A stretch of DNA of 64,000 bases. It comes from Christiangramia bathymodioli (GTDB lineage Bacteria; Bacteroidota; Bacteroidia; Flavobacteriales; Flavobacteriaceae). Location of the stretch: assembly GCA_009735695.1 (NCBI GenBank), contig SRSL01000002.1, positions 115,229-179,228 on the forward strand, written 5' to 3'. Shown here one piece after another: positions 19,077-25,913 of the stretch. The position numbers and the translations under genes were made by a program. Positions within the stretch are counted from its first letter, which is position 1, and each line of letters begins with the position of its first letter. Under the pieces are notes generated by a model, which made no database searches, had not been told where the DNA came from, and was given only the letters and a program-made list of their open reading frames with translations.

Positions 19077-19661
19077 ATGAATAGCACTAAAGTTCCTGAC
19101 TCTGCTCTCGTCCGTGATTATCTCGACGGAAATGAAAATGCGCTTGGAGCATTAATCGACCGACATCAACACCGTATTTACAGTTTTATCTATTCGAAAG
19201 TCTTTGATAAAGATATTTCTGAAGATATCTTTCAGGATACTTTTATTAAGGTGATCAGAACCCTGAAGCGCGGAAAATATAACGAGGAAGGCAAGTTTCT
19301 TCCGTGGGTGATGCGTATCGCTCATAACCTGGTGATAGATCACTTCAGAAGAAATAAAAGGATGCCTAAATTCGATAATAACGGTGATTTCAATATTTTT
19401 TCAGTTTTAAGCGATGAAGGGCTGAATGCTGAAAAACAGCTTATCAAAGACCAGATAGAATCTGATGTGCAGGAACTCATTAAAGAATTACCTGAAGACC
19501 AGCTTGAAGTATTGACCATGCGTATCTATAAGGATATGAGTTTTAAAGAAATTTCAGAGCGCACTGGAGTTAGCATTAACACTGCGCTGGGAAGAATGAG
19601 ATATGCTTTGATCAACCTTAGAAAGATCATCGAAAAAAGAAATTTGATCCTTACAAATTAA
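19077..19661 (+). CDS. RNA polymerase sigma factor, sigma-70/ECF family
   Basis: A 194-residue two-domain sigma factor. Region 2 spans about residues 25-90 (RHQHRIYSFIYSKVF through DIFQDTFIKVIRTL to WVMRIAHNLVIDHFRR). Region 4, about residues 130-185, has the helix-turn-helix MSFKEISERTGVSINTALGRMRYAL. No anti-sigma gene is adjacent, unlike most ECF loci; the next gene is a 50-residue protein of unknown function on the same strand. It sits behind a good housekeeping promoter and a foldable leader, suggesting control at the RNA level. Its target promoters are unknown. Confidence 0.9.
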   Translation: MNSTKVPDSALVRDYLDGNENALGALIDRHQHRIYSFIYSKVFDKDISEDIFQDTFIKVIRTLKRGKYNEEGKFLPWVMRIAHNLVIDHFRRNKRMPKFDNNGDFNIFSVLSDEGLNAEKQLIKDQIESDVQELIKELPEDQLEVLTMRIYKDMSFKEISERTGVSINTALGRMRYALINLRKIIEKRNLILTN

Positions 19662-19721
19662 TCGAATACAATATCCCCCCGTTTGTAACGTTATTAGTAA
19701 TACCATCAAAAAAAATAGCAA

Positions 19722-19874
19722 ATGGGGAAACTTTACTTTAAGAAAGCCTCTAATGAGGAAAAATCAGATCGACGCCGCCCTAAACCTGAAACCGTTCAAT
19801 TTTTGTTGAATTATTCAAAGGCATTGCGGGTGGTAGATCATAAGAAGATGAAATTCGAAACATTTTTGAATTAG
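19722..19874 (+). CDS. Small basic protein following the sigma factor gene
   Basis: A 50-residue frame from ATG at 19722 to TAG at 19872-19874, 60 bases after the sigma factor stop and directly before a terminator. The product opens MGKLYFKKASNEEKSDRRR and continues with a helix-like stretch (PETVQFLLNYSKALRVVD) and a basic end. There is no signal peptide or membrane helix. Position, coding-like composition and the terminator support a real gene, perhaps co-transcribed with the sigma factor. A role as an anti-sigma factor or sigma cofactor is possible but speculative. Confidence 0.65.
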   Translation: MGKLYFKKASNEEKSDRRRPKPETVQFLLNYSKALRVVDHKKMKFETFLN

Positions 19875-19884
19875 GCAAGAACAG

Positions 19885-19907
19885 GCCTGCTGGAAACGGC
19901 AGGCTTT
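19885..19907 (+). terminator. Terminator of the sigma factor operon
   Basis: The stem GCCTGC / GCAGGC with a short loop is followed by a run of T, just after the small gene's stop and before the convergent nth gene. Confidence 0.8.
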
Positions 19908-19908
19908 T

Positions 19909-20568
19909 TTATTTCTTTTTCTTCTTCAGGTATTCATTGATCACGCTTTTTCTTCCAATCGTTTTCGTGATCACATCCTTTTCCAGGTCCCAACCCCGTG
20001 CCGGCGAATATTGTCTTCCGTACCAGATGATCTGTAAATGCAGTTTGTTCCAAAGTTCTTTGGGGAACAAGCGTTTGGCGTCCTTTTCGGTTTGAGTCAC
20101 ATTTTTTCCGTTGCTTAAATTCCAGCGATACATTAAACGGTGGATATGCGTATCTACAGGAAACGCAGGAATATTAAAGGCCTGCGAAACCACCACGCTT
20201 GCGGTTTTATGACCTACTGAAGGCAATTCTTCCAGGGCCTCAATATCCTCGGGAACCTTTCCATTATATTTTTCAATAAGGATTTTAGACAAGCCATGAA
20301 TTCCTTTGGATTTCATAGGAGATAGCCCAACGGGTTTAATGATCTCCCTGATCTCTTCAACCGATAATTTCACCATTTTAAACGGTGTGTCTGCTACTTC
20401 AAATAGAAGGGGAGTGATCTCATTTACCTTTACATCGGTGCTTTGGGCGGAAAGCAGCACTGCAATCAATAGGGTGTACGGATCTTTATGGTCTAGAGGG
20501 ATCGGTATTTCGGGATAAATATCATTTAACGTATCTATAACGAAGTCTACCTTTTCCTGTTTGGTCAT
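19909..20568 (-). CDS. nth: Endonuclease III-like DNA glycosylase without an iron-sulfur cluster
   Basis: A base-excision-repair glycosylase / AP lyase of the HhH-GPD family, 219 residues, removing oxidised pyrimidines. The helix-hairpin-helix and catalytic lysine are in LPSVGHKTASVVVSQAF (K121) and the catalytic aspartate in PVDTHIHRL (D139). Usual Nth proteins end with four cysteines that hold a 4Fe-4S cluster; this protein has no cysteine at all, and the matching region reads IWYGRQYSPARGWDLEKD. The fold is otherwise intact, so I take it to be an active cluster-free form. The start ATG gives the normal N-terminus. Confidence 0.9.
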   Translation of the reverse strand: MTKQEKVDFVIDTLNDIYPEIPIPLDHKDPYTLLIAVLLSAQSTDVKVNEITPLLFEVADTPFKMVKLSVEEIREIIKPVGLSPMKSKGIHGLSKILIEKYNGKVPEDIEALEELPSVGHKTASVVVSQAFNIPAFPVDTHIHRLMYRWNLSNGKNVTQTEKDAKRLFPKELWNKLHLQIIWYGRQYSPARGWDLEKDVITKTIGRKSVINEYLKKKKK

Positions 20569-20600
20569 AAAATTTTAAATTTAAAACAAAAGTAATAATT

Positions 20601-21059
20601 ATGACAACATTGAAAGAAGGTGATAAGGCACCAGATTTTAAAGCAGAAGATCAGGATGGAAATGAAATTAGCCTTTCTGATTATAAAGGAAAAAAACTGA
20701 TCTTATTTTTCTATCCCAAGGCCAGTACTCCGGGCTGTACTGCAGAAGCCTGCAATCTTAGCGATAACTACGATCGTTTAAAAGAAAAAGGTTACGAGAT
20801 TCTGGGAGTGAGTGCCGATTCAAAAAAAAGACAGCAGAATTTCAAGAACAAATATGATTTTAAATACCCATTACTGGCCGATGAGGACAAGAAGGTGATC
20901 AATGCTTACCAGGTTTGGGGACCCAAGAAATTCATGGGAAAGGAGTATGATGGTATCCACCGAACCACTTTCATCATTGATGAAAATGGGAAAATTGAGG
21001 AAGTAATTCAGAAGGTGAAAACCAAGGAACATGCAGAGCAGATCCTTCAGGAATCCTAA
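20601..21059 (+). CDS. bcp: Thioredoxin-dependent thiol peroxidase (Bcp/PrxQ type)
   Basis: A 152-residue peroxiredoxin of the BCP/PrxQ group, reducing hydrogen and alkyl peroxides with electrons from thioredoxin. The peroxidatic cysteine lies in PKASTPGCTAEACNL, which also shows the resolving cysteine five residues on, as in atypical two-cysteine PrxQ. The C-terminal HRTTFIIDENGKIEEVIQKV is typical. It is cytoplasmic and divergent from nth across a 32-base gap; the pairing of an oxidised-base glycosylase with a peroxidase fits an oxidative-stress theme, though co-regulation is not shown. Confidence 0.93.
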   Translation: MTTLKEGDKAPDFKAEDQDGNEISLSDYKGKKLILFFYPKASTPGCTAEACNLSDNYDRLKEKGYEILGVSADSKKRQQNFKNKYDFKYPLLADEDKKVINAYQVWGPKKFMGKEYDGIHRTTFIIDENGKIEEVIQKVKTKEHAEQILQES

Positions 21060-21076
21060 TAAAAAAAGATTAACCG

Positions 21077-21105
21077 AAAAAGGGCGAATTTATTCGTCCT
21101 TTTTT
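21077..21105. terminator. Terminator between bcp and the convergent DUF4258-like gene
   Basis: The stem AAAGGGCGAAT / ATTCGTCCTTT with a T-run on the right and an A-rich left flank overlaps the last codons of the minus-strand gene. Confidence 0.7.
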
Positions 21106-21467
21106 AATTGTACATTTTTGATCATCGCAATACTGTCGCAGTTTTCGATTTCCAGTTCAATAGGCGCTTCAGAAATTCCACTGATAAAATAAATATTACA
21201 AGGCTCTCTGTCTGTTTCACTTTTGGAAAAGTCAACATTTCCGTCCTTCAACACCTTGGAGACGAGACTGGTATCGAGTTTATTATTTTTAAAAAAATCA
21301 AGGGAAGCCTGAGAATAGCTTTGTTTTTTGGTTCGAATATTCTTCAGGACCCTGGCATTAGGAGAGTAGTCGCAGGAAGTTTTTTTTCCGCTTAAGAAGA
21401 AAATCAGAATAACAATTCCGAAAAAAAGGCCTAAACCATAATAGCCCAGGCGGTGAATCAGCTTCAT
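21090..21467 (-). CDS. DUF4258-like membrane-anchored small protein
   Basis: A 125-residue protein with one N-terminal membrane helix (LGYYGLGLFFGIVILIFFLSG), then a soluble domain with three cysteines (TSCDYSPNARVLKNI, PCNIYFISG, ENCDSIAMI). It resembles the Bacteroidota DUF4258 group; the function is unknown. It starts three bases after the alanine dehydrogenase stop on the same strand, so the two are probably one transcript. The helix suggests inner-membrane anchoring with the domain in the periplasm or cytoplasm. Confidence 0.65.
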   Translation of the reverse strand: MKLIHRLGYYGLGLFFGIVILIFFLSGKKTSCDYSPNARVLKNIRTKKQSYSQASLDFFKNNKLDTSLVSKVLKDGNVDFSKSETDREPCNIYFISGISEAPIELEIENCDSIAMIKNVQLKKDE

Positions 21468-21470
21468 ATC

Positions 21471-22673
21471 TTAAAAGATCAACAGGTTTATATCACGGTA
21501 GGAAAGATTGAACCAGTCGGCAATTGACTTACTGGTCAATATTCCGTGGTAAAAGTACAAACCATTTCGCAATCCGCGGTCAAACCTAAGGGTATTCTCC
21601 AGGCCACCTTCCTCAGCGATGTGTAACAAATAGGGCGTAAAGATATTACTGATAGAAAGTGAGGATGTTCTGGCGTACCTTGAAGGGATGTTGGGCACCC
21701 CGTAATGAATCACATTGTGCTTGGTGAAAATTGGCTTATCATGTGAAGTGATCTCACTGGTTTCCACGCAACCACCCATATCGATACTAACGTCAATGAT
21801 AACCGCTCCTCGTTTCATGGAACGCACCATATCTTCGGTAACCAGAACGGGTGAGCGATCCCGGCCTCTTACGGCTCCTATCACTACATCGGCTCTTTTA
21901 AGAGCTTTAAACAAATTTTTCGGCTGAATGGTACTGGTGTAGAACGTACGTCCAAGGCTGGCCTGTATATTTCGCAACTTGGTTAAAGAACTATCAAAAA
22001 CCTTAATGCTTGCACCAAGCCCGAGAGCAGAGCGTGCTGCGTATTCTCCAACGGTACCGGCTCCTATGATAACGATTTCTACCGGAGGCACCCCGCTAAT
22101 GTTACCGAACATGAGTCCGTTTCCTTCCTCATGATTGCTCATGATTTCTGAAGAGATCAACACAGAAGCAGTTCCAGCGATTTCACTCAGGGCTTTTACG
22201 ATGGGGTAACTTCCATCATCATCCCTAATGAATTCAAAGCCTAAGGCCGTAATTCGCTTTTTGGCAAGTGTTTCAAAATATTCCTTACACTGGGTTTTGA
22301 TCTGAAGAGCCGATATTAAAATCGTTTGTGGATTGATGTACTCCAGTTCTTCTTTGGAAGGTGGTTCGATCTTTAAGATAATAGGGCAGGAGAACACCTT
22401 TTTAGTGTCGCGAGTGATCTCAGCTCCGGCATCGGAATAATCCTTATCGCTGAATCGGGCCCATTTTCCAGCTCCCGATTCGATCATGACCCTATGGCCA
22501 TGGGCTGTAATTGCCGCAACAGCATCAGGGCTTAAACAAATACGTTTTTCCTGATAAGCCGTTTCCTTTGGAATCCCTATAAAAAGCTGGCCTTTGCCTT
22601 TATATATTTCAAGGGTTTCTTCCTGAGGTAAAAGTTGTTCCCTGGTAAAAGGTGAAACCTGCTGTTTTGCCAT
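21471..22673 (-). CDS. ald: Alanine dehydrogenase
   Basis: An NAD-dependent enzyme interconverting L-alanine and pyruvate plus ammonia, 400 residues, in the alanine dehydrogenase / transhydrogenase alpha family. IGIPKETAYQEKRICLSPDAV carries the conserved substrate lysine and arginine region, and IIGAGTVGEYAARSALGLGA is the NAD-binding Rossmann loop. About 30 residues precede the usual start (KQQVSPFTREQLLPQEE), a flavobacterial feature. It is cytoplasmic. The downstream DUF4258-like gene is tightly spaced; upstream lie a membrane protein, tsaE and porX on the same strand. Confidence 0.9.
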   Translation of the reverse strand: MAKQQVSPFTREQLLPQEETLEIYKGKGQLFIGIPKETAYQEKRICLSPDAVAAITAHGHRVMIESGAGKWARFSDKDYSDAGAEITRDTKKVFSCPIILKIEPPSKEELEYINPQTILISALQIKTQCKEYFETLAKKRITALGFEFIRDDDGSYPIVKALSEIAGTASVLISSEIMSNHEEGNGLMFGNISGVPPVEIVIIGAGTVGEYAARSALGLGASIKVFDSSLTKLRNIQASLGRTFYTSTIQPKNLFKALKRADVVIGAVRGRDRSPVLVTEDMVRSMKRGAVIIDVSIDMGGCVETSEITSHDKPIFTKHNVIHYGVPNIPSRYARTSSLSISNIFTPYLLHIAEEGGLENTLRFDRGLRNGLYFYHGILTSKSIADWFNLSYRDINLLIF

Positions 22674-22728
22674 TAAATTAAGTTAAGCAGTTAAAATACA
22701 ACTAAAATAATAAAATGATGGCAAAGCT

Positions 22729-23346
22729 TTATAGTTTGCGATAGTAGTCTTCAAGAATGCCTTCGGAAGAGTGCTCAACTTCGGCTTCCTCATCCTCTTC
22801 CTCTTCCTGGAAACTCCTAATCTCTCTGAGGTCCTTATCTGAAACCGGGGAAAACACAGATACATCGGTTTCATCTAATTCTGAAAGATCTAAACCGTAA
22901 ACACGATCAAAGATCTGTATCCTAACGAGATAAACAATAGATAGAATTATTATAAAGAAAGGTGCTAGGTAAATCAGTCCATTAATGTCCATAAAAATAC
23001 TGGTATCCATATAAACATCTTCGTAGAAAGCTACTACCAGCTGAAAGGCGTACATGCCGGTAGGAATAAGTATGGTATGATACCACCAGTGTTTACAGGT
23101 GAAAAACCAGATAAGAAGTAAAAAGAGAGGAACAATTTTTCCTAAATATGTCCAGGCAGCAGTAAGTACATCTTCATAATACTTACTTTCATAGGTAAAA
23201 AAAGAATTTTCCCAAACGGGAGTGCTTGGGAAAATTTCATATAAATAAAATAAATATGGTGAAAACGCTATTGACAGCGCTATTAGACTACCCAGCAGCA
23301 GGTACCTTGATGAGTCTCCTGTCGACTGCTTGCTCTTTAATTTCAT
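22729..23346 (-). CDS. Hypothetical inner-membrane protein with acidic tail
   Basis: A 205-residue protein with four likely membrane helices (for example YLLLGSLIALSIAFSPYLFYLY, YLGKIVPLFLLLIWFFTC and LIYLAPFFIIILSIVYLV) followed by a cytoplasmic tail with a Glu/Asp-rich stretch (FQEEEEDEEAEVEHSSEG). I do not recognise the family. The start codon lies inside the 3' end of a 48-residue signal-peptide gene in another frame, so translation may be coupled. No neighbour gives a clear functional hint. Confidence 0.7.
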   Translation of the reverse strand: MKLKSKQSTGDSSRYLLLGSLIALSIAFSPYLFYLYEIFPSTPVWENSFFTYESKYYEDVLTAAWTYLGKIVPLFLLLIWFFTCKHWWYHTILIPTGMYAFQLVVAFYEDVYMDTSIFMDINGLIYLAPFFIIILSIVYLVRIQIFDRVYGLDLSELDETDVSVFSPVSDKDLREIRSFQEEEEDEEAEVEHSSEGILEDYYRKL

Positions 23347-23434
23347 CTTTTTTAGTATCGGTTTCAGTAGTTGAAGTTACAAAAATACTAGCTCCAAATA
23401 TAGCTGCTGCGAAAAGTACTGCTTTTAGTTTCAT
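23288..23434 (-). CDS. 48-residue putative secreted peptide overlapping the membrane-protein gene
   Basis: A short frame from ATG at 23434 to TAG at 23288-23290. The product begins with a signal-like segment (MKLKAVLFAAAIFGASIFV), then a Thr-rich and charged stretch (TETDTKKDEIKEQAVDRR), and ends LIKVPAAG. A TATGTTTG box on the minus strand (23479-23486) is well placed as its promoter. The last 59 bases overlap the start of the next gene in a different frame. Small secreted peptides of this layout are common in flavobacteria; the function is unknown. Confidence 0.5.
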   Translation of the reverse strand: MKLKAVLFAAAIFGASIFVTSTTETDTKKDEIKEQAVDRRLIKVPAAG

Positions 23435-23478
23435 AATGATAGGTTTTTAAAGTTGGTGTTTCGTTTTGTTTTCTGAGA

Positions 23479-23486
23479 CAAACATA
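23479..23486 (-). promoter_or_regulatory. Putative -7 box for the short secreted peptide gene
   Basis: Read on the minus strand it is TATGTTTG, matching TAnnTTTG, about 45 bases before the ATG. No clear -33 TTTG lies at the right distance. The rest of 23435-23715 is AT-rich and shows no gene I can support. Confidence 0.4.
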
Positions 23487-23715
23487 TAACAACTTAAAAT
23501 CCTGTCAGTTAAAATATTAGTCGTACTTTTGCGCCCTTTTTAGAGCCAAAAATCAGCCTAAAAATCGCAAAAAAATCTTTAGATATGTTAGGTTAAATTT
23601 ATTTATAAATCGTTCAATGAATTAAATTCAAAAATTCGACTTTATTTTAATCAGGTAAAAGTAAAAAAATTCTTACAATCGATTTTTCCCTGAATTTTTC
23701 CTAAAAATTTTTTTA

Positions 23716-24120
23716 TTAACAAAACTTTAACGTTCTACTATGGTCAGAATTAAGGGTTAGTTGCAATTTTTGGGTGTTTTCCCCCAACAAATTTTCCACT
23801 TTTTCTGGCCATTCGATCAAATTCCAGGATTCAGAAGAGAGATAATCTTCGATTCCCATATCTAATGCCTCGGTCTCATCTTCGATCCTGTAAAAATCAA
23901 AATGAAATACCGGCCCGTTATCTGACTCGTAATGATTAACCAATGAAAAGGTAGGACTGGAGGCGATATCACTAACGCCCAGAGCCTTAACAAGCTCCTT
24001 TATAAGAGTGGTTTTTCCAACTCCCATGTCGCCGTAGAAAAGCAGGGTTTTGCTTTTTGTGTTACTTAGAATGAAATCTACAGCTAAGTCCAGTTCTTGA
24101 AGTTTGTAGGTTAACTCCAT
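23716..24120 (-). CDS. tsaE: tRNA threonylcarbamoyladenosine biosynthesis ATPase
   Basis: The small P-loop ATPase TsaE, which works with TsaB and TsaD to make the t6A37 base in ANN-decoding tRNAs. The protein is 134 residues. The Walker A motif is FYGDMGVGKTTLIKEL (residues 28-43), and conserved SSPTFSLVNHYE and FHFDFYRIEDETEALDMG follow. NLIEWPEKVENLL is the family's C-terminal signature. It is cytoplasmic and follows porX on the same strand, an arrangement I recall as common in flavobacteria. TsaB and TsaD are not in the window. Confidence 0.95.
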   Translation of the reverse strand: MELTYKLQELDLAVDFILSNTKSKTLLFYGDMGVGKTTLIKELVKALGVSDIASSPTFSLVNHYESDNGPVFHFDFYRIEDETEALDMGIEDYLSSESWNLIEWPEKVENLLGENTQKLQLTLNSDHSRTLKFC

Positions 24121-24248
24121 AGTTCAAAATGTCAGATTGGGTCTGTAAAGATATGTAAATAATAGATAAGATGCCACATTGCTTTGGCAATCAATCAGAT
24201 AGCTAAGCTGAAAGTGTTTTTAATCGGTAAAAAAGTGTATTTGGTCGA

Positions 24249-25799
24249 TTATTTTGGATTAAGGACTACAAACGGTATTACAATTTCTTCCAGCGAAATA
24301 CCACCATGTTGATAGGTATTTCTATAATAGCTCACATAATGATTGTAATTATTCGGATAAGCGAAGAAGAGATCTTCCTTTGCGAAAATGTATGAGCTGC
24401 TCATATTTATAGTTGGTAGATGAACTGATTTTGGATCTTCTATCGCTAGTACATCCTTATTTTCATATGTAAGACTTTTACCGGTTTTATACCTTAAATT
24501 TAAACTGGTGTTTTTATCACCAATCACCTTGGAGGGGTTTTTCACATTGATAGTACCGTGATCGGTGGTTATGATCAGTTTAAAACCAGACTGCTGAGCT
24601 TTCTGAATGATCTCCAGCAAAGGAGAGTTTTTAAACCAACTCTGGGTAAGGCTTCGGTACGACTTATCGTTCGAGGCCAGTTCCTTGATCACCTCCATTT
24701 CGGTTTTGGCGTGGGAAAGCATATCCACAAAATTGTAAACCACCACCGTGAGATCATTTGCCTTCTGGGTTTTAAAACTGTCCACCAGTTTTTTTCCGGC
24801 TTTAAGGCTACTAATCTTATGGTATTCGAATTTCAGGTCCTTTCCGAGGCGTTTGAGTTGTTCAGCAAGAAATTCAGCTTCATAATTATTTTTTCCTCCT
24901 TCTTCGGTATCGTTTTTCCAATACTTCGGAAATAACTTTTCCATTTCGCTAGGCATTAGCCCTGAAAAGATAGCATTCCTGGCATATTGAGTTGCAGTGG
25001 GAAGTATACTGTAATAGGCAGATTCCTTTTCTTTTTTATAATAGGTGTTAATGATCGGCTCCAGGGTTTTCCACTGATCGTATCGCAGATTGTCTACCAC
25101 TACCATCAGGGTTGGCTGATCTTTTTTTAATTCAGGGATCACCATTTTTTTGAAAAGGGTATGAGACATAACCGGTGGCTCCCCAGATTTATCAAACCAA
25201 TCTTCGTAGTTTTTAGAAATGTATTTAAAGAACTGGTTGTTTGCCTCCAGTTTTTGTGATTCCAGGATTTCAAACATCCCCGAATCTTCGATATCCTCAA
25301 GCTGAATTTCCCAATAGATCAATTTCTGATACAGATCTACCCATTCTTCCCAGGAATTCACCTGGGACATATCCATGGCAATTTTTCGGAATTCCTGCTG
25401 GTAGTTAGAAGTGGTCTTTTCAGAAATGAGGCGGGAATGATCCAGGTTCTTTTTAATACTTAAAAGGATCTGGTTCGGATTTACCGGTTTTATAAGATAA
25501 TCGGCTATTTTGGAGCCTATGGCCTCCTCCATAATATATTCTTCCTCACTCTTGGTGATCATCACAATAGGAAGGGTTTCTCTTTTCTCTTTTATTTCGG
25601 AAAGGGTTTCTAAACCTGTGAGTCCAGGCATATTTTCATCCAGGAATACGATATCAAAATTTTCGGTTTCTATCAATTCCAGTGCTTCAGTTCCGCTTTT
25701 GCCAGTAGTTACTTCGTAGTTACGCGATTCGAGAAACATAATATGGGGTTTCAAAAGATCAATTTCATCGTCTACCCATAGTATTTTTATTTTACTCAT
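24249..25799 (-). CDS. porX: PorX: two-component response regulator with PglZ phosphatase domain
   Basis: A 516-residue fusion of an N-terminal receiver domain and a C-terminal PglZ (alkaline phosphatase superfamily) domain. The receiver has the acidic pair DD at 10-11, phospho-acceptor D54 in FLDENMPG and the lysine in YLIKPVNP. The second half has a metal/nucleophile region TATQYARNAIFSGLMP and LIITTDHGT. In Porphyromonas and Flavobacterium, PorX with sensor PorY controls type IX secretion genes. No histidine kinase is adjacent, as usual for porX. It is cytoplasmic. The PglZ domain is not evidence for a phage-defence system here. Confidence 0.95.
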   Translation of the reverse strand: MSKIKILWVDDEIDLLKPHIMFLESRNYEVTTGKSGTEALELIETENFDIVFLDENMPGLTGLETLSEIKEKRETLPIVMITKSEEEYIMEEAIGSKIADYLIKPVNPNQILLSIKKNLDHSRLISEKTTSNYQQEFRKIAMDMSQVNSWEEWVDLYQKLIYWEIQLEDIEDSGMFEILESQKLEANNQFFKYISKNYEDWFDKSGEPPVMSHTLFKKMVIPELKKDQPTLMVVVDNLRYDQWKTLEPIINTYYKKEKESAYYSILPTATQYARNAIFSGLMPSEMEKLFPKYWKNDTEEGGKNNYEAEFLAEQLKRLGKDLKFEYHKISSLKAGKKLVDSFKTQKANDLTVVVYNFVDMLSHAKTEMEVIKELASNDKSYRSLTQSWFKNSPLLEIIQKAQQSGFKLIITTDHGTINVKNPSKVIGDKNTSLNLRYKTGKSLTYENKDVLAIEDPKSVHLPTINMSSSYIFAKEDLFFAYPNNYNHYVSYYRNTYQHGGISLEEIVIPFVVLNPK

Positions 25800-25860
25800 A
25801 TTTACTCTTATTTTGATTGTGGTAAAGCCAGGCTAATTAGCTAATTTACATCAGCTTTTC

Positions 25861-25889
25861 TTGCGGCTTCCTACATATATGTATCTTTG
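25861..25889 (+). promoter_or_regulatory. Promoter of the HD-domain gene
   Basis: TTG (25861-25863) and TATCTTTG (25882-25889) are 18 bases apart, a fair Bacteroidota promoter. It predicts a leader of only about 20 bases and supports the unusual TTG start at 25914. Confidence 0.5.
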
Positions 25890-25913
25890 TTTTAAAATTC
25901 AGAAAAGAAAAGC

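Noticed and set aside
24249-25799. PglZ domain as a sign of a BREX or Pgl phage-defence system
   Set aside because: The PglZ domain is fused to a receiver domain, the layout of PorX, and no brx or pgl partner genes are nearby.
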